The notes under the pieces are model-generated. The model did no database searches. It was given only the letters and a program-made list of their open reading frames with translations, and was not told the DNA's origin. A stretch of 11,778 nt of DNA, taken from the NCBI GenBank assembly GCA_045105115.1, contig JBGCDE010000030.1, positions 1 to 11,778 on the forward strand. The letters are read 5' to 3'. A program made the position numbers and the translations under genes. This DNA is from JAUIET01 sp045105115 (GTDB taxonomy: Bacteria; Pseudomonadota; Gammaproteobacteria; Pseudomonadales; JAUIET01). This document shows, in pieces, positions 1 to 6,170 of this stretch (positions within the stretch are counted from its first letter, which is position 1; each line of letters opens with the position of its first letter).

Positions 1-1
1 A

Positions 2-952
2 CGCGGCTGGCATCCTGAAAAAATCGAGCCCAAGGGCAAGTCAGACACCGTATTGGTGGTAGGCGCAGGTCCTGCCGGCTTGGAAGCGGCCCGTGCGCTT
101 GGACAACGTGGCTATCAAGTGATGCTTGCCGAAGCCACGCGCGAGTTAGGCGGCAGAGTAAGTCTTGAAAGCAATCTTCCCGGCCTGTCTGAATGGGCGC
201 GCGTTCGTGAACACCGCGTTGCTCAAATTGAAAAGATGAGCAATGTCGAGATTTACCGCGAGAGCGAGTTGGCCGTACAAGACGTTCTGGATTTGGCCGT
301 TGATCATGTAGCCATTGCTACCGGTTCAAAATGGCGCAGCGATGCGTTTGGAAATTACAATAACACCGCGCTCGATCTCAGCAAGTACAGCCGTCAGATC
401 TACACGGCCGATCATGTGATGACAGGGTCATTGCCTACTGGCCGCACGATTATTTTTGATGACGACTGTTTCTATTTGGGCAGCTTGATCGCGGAGAAAT
501 TAAAGCTCAATGGCAACGACGTTGTCTATTTGAGTGCGGCCAGTCAGGTGGCTGCCTGGAGCGCAAACAACGGCGAGCAAGCAAGAGTTCAATTGCGGTT
601 GATCGAACTGGAAATCGAATTGGTGCTGAATCACGGTCTGGACGATTACGACGGTAAGCAAGCAACGGTAGGATGTGTGTATTCTGAACGCCAGCATGCG
701 ATACCCGCCGATAATATTGTGATGGTGACTGCGCGCACCCCACAAGATAAGTTATATTACGATCTGTTGGCTGCCATGGAGAGCAGTCTACAGGGCGCAC
801 CGCAATCCGCTCGCCGCATCGGCGACTGTGATGCACCCGGCTTGATAGCTGCGGCTGTATACTCAGGGCACAAGTATGCCCGCGAACTGGACACAAGCCC
901 AGACCCGGACGCGCCTGCAAAAATAGATCGTATATTCTATGAAGAGATATGA
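2..952 (+). CDS. Trimethylamine dehydrogenase-like FMN/4Fe-4S oxidoreductase, C-terminal half (5' partial)
   Basis: The frame is open to the window edge, so the N-terminal part (expected TIM-barrel FMN domain and 4Fe-4S cysteines) lies outside. The visible part begins RGWHPEKIEPKG, closely resembling the linker that follows the barrel in trimethylamine/dimethylamine/histamine dehydrogenases. A Rossmann nucleotide-binding motif VVGAGPAGLEAAR follows, then PGLSEWARVREHR, VAIATGSKW and a C-terminal RIGDCDAPGLIAAAVYSGH block, all in the order found in trimethylamine dehydrogenase. Family members oxidatively demethylate or deaminate amines and pass electrons to an ETF-type flavoprotein, but the substrate cannot be told from this half. 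A TTG at 53 could be mistaken for a start; the upstream frame encodes conserved family sequence, so it is internal. The stop overlaps an ATG of the methyltransferase relic (ATGA). An NADH:flavin oxidoreductase/2,4-dienoyl-CoA reductase-like role is the alternative. Confidence 0.88.
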   Translation, partial: RGWHPEKIEPKGKSDTVLVVGAGPAGLEAARALGQRGYQVMLAEATRELGGRVSLESNLPGLSEWARVREHRVAQIEKMSNVEIYRESELAVQDVLDLAVDHVAIATGSKWRSDAFGNYNNTALDLSKYSRQIYTADHVMTGSLPTGRTIIFDDDCFYLGSLIAEKLKLNGNDVVYLSAASQVAAWSANNGEQARVQLRLIELEIELVLNHGLDDYDGKQATVGCVYSERQHAIPADNIVMVTARTPQDKLYYDLLAAMESSLQGAPQSARRIGDCDAPGLIAAAVYSGHKYARELDTSPDPDAPAKIDRIFYEEI

Positions 953-1370
953 AATCAGCTCGTGCGGCCACAGACTACCCAGGTGTTAAGTATGTGTTGG
1001 GCGTTGCGCAGTAGATGGAATTCGAAGATCAACAGTTTGACGGCATTGGTGTGAGCTTTCTGTCTCATGAATTACCTCCGAAGTACGCAGAGGCGGCTGC
1101 GAATGAGATAGCTCGTTGTTTGGCGCACGAAGGAGTTGTGTCGGTCTGTGAACCGTCAGAAGCCCGAGTAGAGCAGCGCTGGTGGTCTGTGATACGTCGC
1201 CACGGGTTCAAAGGTTTGTATTTTAAAACTCTGGCCCGAGCCGTGCACAAGCCTTTTCTTCAGGCATGGCTAAAATGGGGCTGAAGCATTCTTTCCTTGC
1301 AAGAGGTTTTGAACTTTTGAAATTTGAAGAGACTTTTCCCATCAAGTTTTATGACTTTCGAAAAATATAA
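949..1370 (+). pseudogene. Relic of a class I SAM-dependent methyltransferase
   Basis: Three pieces in two frames read as one methyltransferase. From ATG 949 the frame gives YPGVKYVLGVAQ, then an amber TAG at 1012-1014. The same frame continues MEFEDQQFDGIGVSFLSHELPP and later EIARCLAHEGVVSVCEP, matching the motif II to III region of the Methyltransf_11/25 fold (pattern GxAQ-D/E-MxFxDxxFD, then HELP, then RxLxxGG). The frame ends at TGA 1282-1284. From about 1266 the neighbouring frame carries on with LARGFELLKFEETFPIKFYDF and stops at 1368-1370, as a normal C-terminus would. The SAM-binding glycine motif and about 50 or more N-terminal residues are absent. A stop, a frameshift and truncation together indicate a dead gene. 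Its end overlaps the next start (TAATG), so translational coupling to the YchJ gene may persist. A 1015-1284 fragment could still be translated, but would lack the cofactor site. Confidence 0.75.
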
Positions 1371-1774
1371 TGCTGGATATTAGTGACAACTGTTTGTGTG
1401 GCAGCGGAAAGTGTTTTGCCAAATGCTGCAGCCGTTTTCTTAATGGCGATCAAGATGCCCGCACACCTGAGCAACTAATGCGCTCTCGCTATTGCGCTTA
1501 CGCACTTGGCGGTCATGGCGAGTATCTATTAAATACCTGGTTTCCGGCAACGGCCACAGGCCTAAGCGTTCCGGGATTATCAGCTCGATCGGTAGATTGG
1601 AGTGAGCTTCAGGTAATCAGTAAATCGCAAAGTGGCGACGATGGCATGGTTGAATTTATTGCGCGTTTTGTCGACGCAGACGGACAACAACAGGCAATGC
1701 ATGAAAAATCGATATTCAAGCGCACTCAAGGTCACTGGCTTTACGTTGGCGGTGAAGTACTGACTCGAAATTGA
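1370..1774 (+). CDS. YchJ family SEC-C motif protein (UPF0225)
   Basis: A 134-residue cytosolic protein with an N-terminal SEC-C zinc-binding motif, C8-x-C10-G-S-G then C19-C20, followed by the signature LMRSRYCAYA (36-45) and the NTF2-like YchJ body ending in WLYVGG. E. coli YchJ is about 152 residues and has a second SEC-C motif at its C-terminus; this protein stops before it, as some family members do. The SEC-C motif resembles the zinc finger at the C-terminus of SecA, but the family's function is not established. The start codon overlaps the stop of the upstream methyltransferase relic (TAATG), and no strong separate Shine-Dalgarno is seen. The last 34 bases overlap the 3' end of the convergent efflux permease gene. 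The family call is secure; no cellular role can be assigned from sequence. Confidence 0.92.
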   Translation: MLDISDNCLCGSGKCFAKCCSRFLNGDQDARTPEQLMRSRYCAYALGGHGEYLLNTWFPATATGLSVPGLSARSVDWSELQVISKSQSGDDGMVEFIARFVDADGQQQAMHEKSIFKRTQGHWLYVGGEVLTRN

Positions 1775-2805
1775 TCATCTATCTGTTTGGGCTTGAACCA
1801 CTGCTTTGCCCAAACATTCAGAATCGCGGCTGCCAACACCACAGCTGACCCATACGCCCACCAGCTATGCCCCATTTCATGATTTGCTACAACGCCAGTT
1901 AAGAAATTCACCGCAAAGTCACTGGCCAGAATATTGAGCATGTAGCCAAAAGCGAAGCTTGTTAGTATCACACCGCTCAAATAAGCAATTAGCGATCGCT
2001 TACCTAGCTCCTGACCCACAATCGCCAGAGTGCCAATATTGGTGGCGGGACCCGCCATCATAAAGACCAGAACTGCACCGGGCGAAACACCAGCGAGCAA
2101 TAAACCTGCAGCAATAGGCGTGGAAGCAGTTGCACAGATATACATGGGAATGCCTATCAGCACCATCACAACAAAGGCAAGCCAACCAGAGCCCCATTGC
2201 GCTAACACCGAAGCTGGCACCCAGGTTTGAATAACAGCGGCAAACAAAATTCCTAGCACTAACCATCCAGAAATGTCGCGAATCATATCGATGAAAACGA
2301 ATCGCAGGCCGTCATGAAGCGTATTTGAATCAGAAGTAGCACCATCTGGCAGCACCTTAGCAATGCAACACGAAGACTCACTGTTTGACTCTGCCACTAC
2401 TGGCGCGTTATCGGTACTCCCTACCAGTAACCCTGACACGATGCCGCTTATGATGGCTGCTATTGGTCGAACAATCGCCATCACGGGGCCAAGTAGTGCA
2501 TAGGTTACCGTCACCGAATCAACACCGGTTTCGGGCGTTGCTACCAAAAAGGATACGGTAGCGTTTTTTGACGCGCCACTTTTACGCAAACCTAGAGCCG
2601 CAGGCACTACGCCACAAGAGCATAGTGGCAGAGGCGCGCCAATGAACGCAGCTTTAACGGTTGTCCATGCACCACGCCCACCCAAATGACGACTCAGAAA
2701 ATCAGCCGGCACCAACCCCTTAATCAAGCCGGCGACCACAAAGCCTAAAAGCAACCATGGTGCCGATTCGACAAATAAATCAATAAAGTTTTGTAGTAGA
2801 TCCAC
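1741..2805 (-). CDS. SO_0444-type Cu/Zn efflux permease (ArsP_1/DUF318 family)
   Basis: A 354-residue polytopic inner-membrane permease with two similar halves. The first half carries the hallmark GAPLPLCSCGVVP (Cys62, Cys64) followed by RKSGASKNATVSFLVATPETGVDS. The second half mirrors it with GIPMYICATASTP (Cys224) and MAGPATNIGTL. A hydrophilic loop between the halves contains a Cys146-Cys147 pair that could hold soft metals. These features fit the SO_0444 Cu/Zn efflux branch of the ArsP/YraQ permeases. The start is GTG at 2803-2805, three bases after the regulator's stop, with GAGG upstream, so the two genes should be cotranscribed from the MerR-type promoter. The reading frame ends inside the 3' end of the ychJ-like gene, a tail-to-tail overlap. 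The metal (Zn, Cu, possibly Cd or As) is inferred from the adjacent ZntR-like sensor. Confidence 0.9.
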   Translation of the reverse strand: MDLLQNFIDLFVESAPWLLLGFVVAGLIKGLVPADFLSRHLGGRGAWTTVKAAFIGAPLPLCSCGVVPAALGLRKSGASKNATVSFLVATPETGVDSVTVTYALLGPVMAIVRPIAAIISGIVSGLLVGSTDNAPVVAESNSESSCCIAKVLPDGATSDSNTLHDGLRFVFIDMIRDISGWLVLGILFAAVIQTWVPASVLAQWGSGWLAFVVMVLIGIPMYICATASTPIAAGLLLAGVSPGAVLVFMMAGPATNIGTLAIVGQELGKRSLIAYLSGVILTSFAFGYMLNILASDFAVNFLTGVVANHEMGHSWWAYGSAVVLAAAILNVWAKQWFKPKQIDDQFRVSTSPPT

Positions 2806-2808
2806 GCT

Positions 2809-3231
2809 CTAAGTCCTCGTGTTCGTCAGGTCACCAGTTTCGAGCGCCTGCAGTATGGAACAATGTTCGGCTGACTCAGGTCCCCCACAACAGGCTTCGT
2901 TGAGAGTTTCCAAGGCCTGCTTTATGCGCGTTAGCTCTTTGAGCTTCGCCTCCACGTCTTCGAGCTTGGCCTCAGTAAACGTTTTCACTTCCTGACAGGA
3001 ATGCTCATTTTTTTCGATTTGAATAGATAACAACTCATTGATGTCATTCAGGGTAAAACCCACACCTTTAGCCCGCTGAATAAAGCGGATTTTTTCTATG
3101 GCTTCGGACTGATACATGCGATAACCAGCCTCTGTGCGAGCAGCCGGATCTATGAGCTGATTTTTCTCGTAATAGCGTAGAGTATCGTTACTCACGCCGG
3201 TCAATTTTGCTAACTCGCCTATCCGATACAT
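2809..3231 (-). CDS. ZntR-like MerR family metal-responsive transcriptional activator
   Basis: A 140-residue regulator with an N-terminal winged-helix DNA-binding domain (MYRIGELAKLTGVSNDTLRYYE, about residues 1-70), a dimerisation coiled coil (about 80-110) and a C-terminal metal loop. Cys79 (HSCQE), Cys114-Cys115 and Cys124 fall exactly at the positions of the zinc ligands of E. coli ZntR. ZntR's His119 is replaced by Glu119, while a His sits at 123. The ATG at 3229-3231 is chosen because MYRIGEL is the family N-terminus, GGAGG lies five bases upstream, and an upstream in-frame GTG (3268-3270) overlaps the predicted -10 box and so would precede the transcript start. On binding metal such proteins untwist promoter DNA and activate transcription. 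The gene likely autoregulates itself and the efflux permease three bases downstream. Zn(II) is the likeliest inducer; Cd, Pb or Cu cannot be excluded. Confidence 0.92.
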   Translation of the reverse strand: MYRIGELAKLTGVSNDTLRYYEKNQLIDPAARTEAGYRMYQSEAIEKIRFIQRAKGVGFTLNDINELLSIQIEKNEHSCQEVKTFTEAKLEDVEAKLKELTRIKQALETLNEACCGGPESAEHCSILQALETGDLTNTRT

Positions 3232-3268
3232 GCCCGCCTCCGCAGTGCTACTTTGCAACATCAACCAC

Positions 3269-3300
3269 ACTATAAACCTTGGAGTCTACTCCAAGGTCAA
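3269..3300 (-). promoter_or_regulatory. MerR/ZntR-type promoter and operator of the efflux operon
   Basis: Read on the minus strand, a TTGACC -35 box (3300-3295) and a TATAGT -10 box (3274-3269) are separated by 20 bp, longer than the usual 17 and diagnostic of MerR-activated promoters. Within and just beyond the spacer lies a perfect palindrome, CCTTGGAGTAGACTCCAAGG (3277-3296; two 9-bp arms, 2-bp centre), very similar to the E. coli zntA operator. Transcription should begin near 3262, leaving a leader of about 30 nt before the regulator ATG at 3231. Confidence 0.93.
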
Positions 3301-3331
3301 TAGTCAGGCCGTAAAAATAGTCGGCAGCCTG

Positions 3332-4222
3332 TCAGGTCGTTTGCCTACTCATTTTTCGATGCGTAAGACACATAGTGCCCAAGCCAATAATGAACAATGG
3401 CAGGAAGGGCTCTAATGGCCAGAATGGCAGCCAGAGAGGAAGCTCAGCGATATGGCCGGTGCCCGTCATAAAATCTGTCACGACGTACTGCCATAGTGAG
3501 CCACTGACTGCGGCTGTAAACCCTAGTGCAATTAGCAACCCGCCTATTGCAACAAGACCAGCCGAGGCCATACCTGACTCGCCGGCCGCAGCTAAACGCA
3601 GCTTGCCCCAGGCCGCAATTCTTACTGCAACCGCCAGGAAGCCGCAGGCATACAGAATGTAATCCAACATTCTGGGAGCGGCATAGGGCTCGAGGTTTGG
3701 GTAGTAAAACAAATTCCACCAGTAGACGCTAAAGGGGTAGGCCCAGAGAAAGTACACACCGCAAGTATGGATAATTCTCCATTGTGCTGGCGTTATTTTC
3801 TTTCTGGCAAACTGGAATGAAGTCAATGTCATTGCCGCCAGGAACAGGTAACCGATAGTGCCTTCAAGTTCATCTCGAAAATAGAAAATATCACTTAAGT
3901 AATAGTCACGATGCACAGTCGACACTATCAGTATGAATAAACCCTGCCAGGCCATCGCCACGGCGAAACAAAGGCCCAGATATTTTCTGTTACGCATCAG
4001 CCATTTTGTTAATGCGCCAGGAAACAGAACAAGAAGCGACGAAGTGGCGATAGCCAGAAAAATAAACGGAATTGCCCAGCGCACGGCGTAGCCGATCATA
4101 TGCGAGACAGCTTCGCCAGTGGATAAGCCCGTCTTGAACATTTCCAGTGCAATGAACATCGATATGGGAAATGACAGTAAGTAAAAGAGGCCCCAGCGAT
4201 TAAGTATTTTTTTGTTCAACAT
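3332..4222 (-). CDS. Polytopic membrane protein resembling the ferric-reductase-like transmembrane domain
   Basis: A protein of about 296 residues with roughly seven or eight hydrophobic segments, no obvious cytosolic domain and a basic C-terminus (THRKMSRQ). RNRKYLGLCFAVAMAWQG (77-94) and the later WRIIHTCGVYFLW resemble the paired RRxLGL...H and WxxLHRLVY...H helices of the MsrQ/YedZ ferric-reductase-like cytochrome domain. The histidine expected after RRxLGL is Gln93 here, and no second histidine follows WRIIH about 12 residues on, so canonical bis-histidine haem binding looks unlikely. The start is uncertain. ATG 4222 gives a conventional N-terminus (MLNKKILNRWGLFYLL) but a weak ribosome site; ATG 4315 has AAGGAG four bases upstream but adds 31 untypical residues. 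The gene is divergent from the small membrane protein/SBF pair. Function unknown; the family link is tentative. Confidence 0.62.
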   Translation of the reverse strand: MLNKKILNRWGLFYLLSFPISMFIALEMFKTGLSTGEAVSHMIGYAVRWAIPFIFLAIATSSLLVLFPGALTKWLMRNRKYLGLCFAVAMAWQGLFILIVSTVHRDYYLSDIFYFRDELEGTIGYLFLAAMTLTSFQFARKKITPAQWRIIHTCGVYFLWAYPFSVYWWNLFYYPNLEPYAAPRMLDYILYACGFLAVAVRIAAWGKLRLAAAGESGMASAGLVAIGGLLIALGFTAAVSGSLWQYVVTDFMTGTGHIAELPLWLPFWPLEPFLPLFIIGLGTMCLTHRKMSRQTT

Positions 4223-4341
4223 AGAAGGGACACACTCTGAAGGAATGATGCGTTCAGCATGATACTCCGCACAGGCAGCGCTGTACCGCACATTGGCTAC
4301 GTGATACCGTACCATCGAACTCCTTGTTTTCAAATAAAGAT

Positions 4342-4572
4342 ATGATCGCCTATTTGAAGGACCAAACTATTGCCATCGCAAAAGCCTTGCTTGCTTGTGC
4401 ACCATGGCTGATAGCAATGTACTTGCTGTTCTGGATGGAGAAAACCGATACCTGGACGTCAGAAACGCCTCTTCGTGACCCTTTAAGTGTTTGCGTCGTG
4501 GCCGTCGGAATGCTGTCTTCCCTTTTTGTGTATACCAATTTGTTTGCCGGCAACGGCAAGAAAGCAGAGTAA
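4342..4572 (+). CDS. Small two-helix membrane protein, unknown function
   Basis: A 76-residue protein that I do not recognise. It has two predicted membrane helices: about residues 10-32 (IAIAKALLACAPWLIAMYLL) and 48-69 (LSVCVVAVGMLSSLFVYTNLF). A short polar loop with EKTDTWTSETPLRDP lies between them, and the tail is basic (GNGKKAE). Hairpin topology with both ends on the same side is likely. ATG 4342 is the natural start; a TTG at 4324 would add six residues. No strong Shine-Dalgarno is visible (AAAG just upstream). It lies 12 bp before the SBF transporter gene on the same strand, so the two are probably cotranscribed, and it could be an accessory subunit of that transporter or of the divergent polytopic protein. 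The case for coding is uninterrupted hydrophobic-polar patterning and spacing, not homology. Confidence 0.7.
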   Translation: MIAYLKDQTIAIAKALLACAPWLIAMYLLFWMEKTDTWTSETPLRDPLSVCVVAVGMLSSLFVYTNLFAGNGKKAE

Positions 4573-4584
4573 ATCTCCGCGGCT

Positions 4585-5481
4585 ATGTTCGAGTTTTATT
4601 TAAGCCACGAATACTGGTTTGCGGCTATCCAGTTGGGTCTTGCGATGCTCGGCATGGGTGCAACCCTTGCTGTTAGCGATTTTCTTAAAGTTCTGGCTGC
4701 GCCGAAAGCTATATCAACAGGGCTACTACTGCAACTTTGCGCAGTACCCCTGCTCGCTTTGCTTTATATTTCTGTACTTGGCCTTAACAGCGGTATTGCG
4801 ATCGCAATCGCCCTCATTGCATCTATTCCAGGTGGCACAACATCAAATGTATTTACTTATCTGGCCGGCGGAAACACTCCCTTGTCAATTACAATTACCG
4901 GCGTCAGCACACTAGCGTGCCTGTTCACCACACCATTTATCCTGCAATGGCTAACGGCCGATGCAATGCCAGACAATTTCAATATGCCGGTCGGGCAGAT
5001 AGCCTTTGAGATTGGTGTATGTCTGCTGATACCACTATTTGTCGGCATGTTAGTTCACCGTTTACTACCCAACCACGCTGCATGGGTGGCCAAATGGGGT
5101 GTTAGGGCATCATTGTTCGTTATTTTATTGATTGTTATCGGTGCCAGTGGCAGCGGCCGTCTTGATATTGACGCTTTTGGCGGTCTCAATGTTGCCTATG
5201 TGCTTGGCTTTACCGCGTTGCTGGTGTTACTTGGCGTAAGCGTACCCAGACTTCTTGGACTGTCTAACCGAGACGCCACTGCCATTGAAATGGAGGTGGT
5301 TGTGCGTAATACAAACCTGGGAATTCTTGTCAACGCTTCTTTGTTTCCCACCGTTGCTGGGAATGTCAGCGGGATAGGCGGCACAATATTGTTTGCATTG
5401 CTTTTGTATGGCGGGATGCAGTTGCTGTTGGCGATGCCATTTGTATTTCGCAACCGTAGACATAATTCTGTAGCGCGCTGA
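4585..5481 (+). CDS. Bile acid:sodium symporter (BASS/SBF) family transporter
   Basis: A 298-residue inner-membrane protein, nearly all hydrophobic, with about nine or ten helices. It shows the SBF-domain hallmarks: an N-terminal MLGMGATLAVSDF segment, the discontinuous-helix motif SIPGGTTSNVFTYLAGGN (80-97) followed by PLSITITGVSTL, and the second crossing-helix motif EMEVVVRNTNLG (235-246). In sodium-coupled bacterial homologues this second motif supplies a Glu and Gln to a sodium site; here Glu237 is kept, while the Gln position appears to be Arg241. Family members move bile acids, pantoate, pyruvate or other organic anions, usually with sodium; the substrate cannot be deduced here. It begins 12 bp after the small two-helix gene with little ribosome-site similarity, which suggests coupled translation, and it converges on the secreted protein at 5493. 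Confidence 0.9.
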   Translation: MFEFYLSHEYWFAAIQLGLAMLGMGATLAVSDFLKVLAAPKAISTGLLLQLCAVPLLALLYISVLGLNSGIAIAIALIASIPGGTTSNVFTYLAGGNTPLSITITGVSTLACLFTTPFILQWLTADAMPDNFNMPVGQIAFEIGVCLLIPLFVGMLVHRLLPNHAAWVAKWGVRASLFVILLIVIGASGSGRLDIDAFGGLNVAYVLGFTALLVLLGVSVPRLLGLSNRDATAIEMEVVVRNTNLGILVNASLFPTVAGNVSGIGGTILFALLLYGGMQLLLAMPFVFRNRRHNSVAR

Positions 5482-5492
5482 ACGATAGCTAA

Positions 5493-6041
5493 TCACAAAA
5501 TTACATCAGGATTCTGACTACGCTCAAGTATTTGCCGATACAACTCTTCCAGCTGCCCCGAACTATCACCCCCTTGATAAAGCAAGGCACCGGAAGAAAA
5601 GCTGCCACCAAACGTAGCGGCAAGCGTGACAGCCTGCGCCAGGCCTGACGCGAATTCTTGATCACCAAGCGGCGATAAGGGATGAATGAACGTACTCCAT
5701 AAACTGCCATTAGCAATCGCATAGCGAGCATCCAGCGCAGAATCAAAATTGGCCTGCATCAATCTAAGTAATATCGCGGCGTCCAGCGCTTCAGTGTCGG
5801 GTATCTGGACAATGATACGCATGCGATCGGCATTTTCATCCGTGATAACCATCGCAAAGAAGCCTTCAAGCTCGAATTGCCACTGACCCGCGTCGCCTTG
5901 AACATCCAGCTTCATGGATTTCATTAATGTTTCCAGGCGAGCGTTATCCATCTTGCGCTCACCACTTTCCTGTTCGTTGGCTTGAGCGGAAATCGGTAAC
6001 AGCATTGCTATCACGACTACGGTTCTCAACAGTATTTTCAT
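5493..6041 (-). CDS. Secreted protein with possible CesT/YbjN-like fold
   Basis: A 182-residue protein starting with a clear Sec signal peptide (MKILLRTVVVIAMLLPISAQA, cleavage probably after ASA-type AQA at about residue 21), so the mature protein is periplasmic. The mature part alternates strands and helices: QFELEGFFAMVITDENADRMRII, then LLRLMQANFDSALDARYAI, NGSLWSTFIHPLSPL, and a late helix ending in a Gly/Ser-rich ATFGGSFSSGALL. This resembles small CesT (type III chaperone) or YbjN-like domains, but the match is by eye and weak. No catalytic residues stand out and no type III secretion genes are nearby. AAGG lies about ten bases before ATG 6041, and an 8-bp inverted repeat (6058-6090) sits just upstream. 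The gene converges on the SBF transporter with an 11-bp gap and no visible terminator. Confidence 0.8.
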   Translation of the reverse strand: MKILLRTVVVIAMLLPISAQANEQESGERKMDNARLETLMKSMKLDVQGDAGQWQFELEGFFAMVITDENADRMRIIVQIPDTEALDAAILLRLMQANFDSALDARYAIANGSLWSTFIHPLSPLGDQEFASGLAQAVTLAATFGGSFSSGALLYQGGDSSGQLEELYRQILERSQNPDVIL

Positions 6042-6057
6042 GGCTCAACTACCTTCT

Positions 6058-6090
6058 TGCAGCCTGGATGGATAACCGTACGAGGCTGCA
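6058..6090. repeat. Inverted repeat TGCAGCCT-N17-AGGCTGCA
   Basis: Two perfect 8-bp arms (6058-6065 and 6083-6090) flank a 17-bp centre and lie 17 bp upstream of the secreted-protein start. The arm centres are 25 bp apart. It could be a dimeric operator with widely spaced half-sites, or a stem-loop in that gene's leader. It could also be chance. Confidence 0.5.
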
Positions 6091-6170
6091 CACTCATGCA
6101 ATGCAGCAGCAATATCGTCCTCAGCCTTAATGATTTTTTGCAAGTCCAATTCCTACCGTTAGCAGTATTT

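Noticed and set aside
507..971. Long minus-strand open frame opposite the flavoprotein gene
   Set aside because: It is antisense to a conserved coding region, has arginine-rich, low-complexity composition, and resembles no family; it is a shadow frame.
1012..1014. In-frame TAG beside an amine-dehydrogenase-like gene as a pyrrolysine codon
   Set aside because: Pyrrolysine occurs in corrinoid methylamine methyltransferases, not in SAM-type methyltransferases. A frameshift and missing N-terminus in the same relic make decay the simpler reading, and no pyl genes are visible.
3232..3270. Extended N-terminus of the MerR regulator from GTG 3270
   Set aside because: The GTG overlaps the predicted -10 box and lies before the expected transcript start. 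ATG 3231 has GGAGG and the family N-terminus MYRIGEL.
3305..3331. CAGGC...GCCTG inverted repeat near the 3' end of the polytopic protein gene as a terminator
   Set aside because: Only five base pairs with a 17-nt loop and no following T-run on either strand; too weak to call.
3375..3662. Plus-strand open frames inside the polytopic protein gene
   Set aside because: They lie opposite a continuous hydrophobic-segment coding frame and show proline/serine-rich, antisense-like composition.
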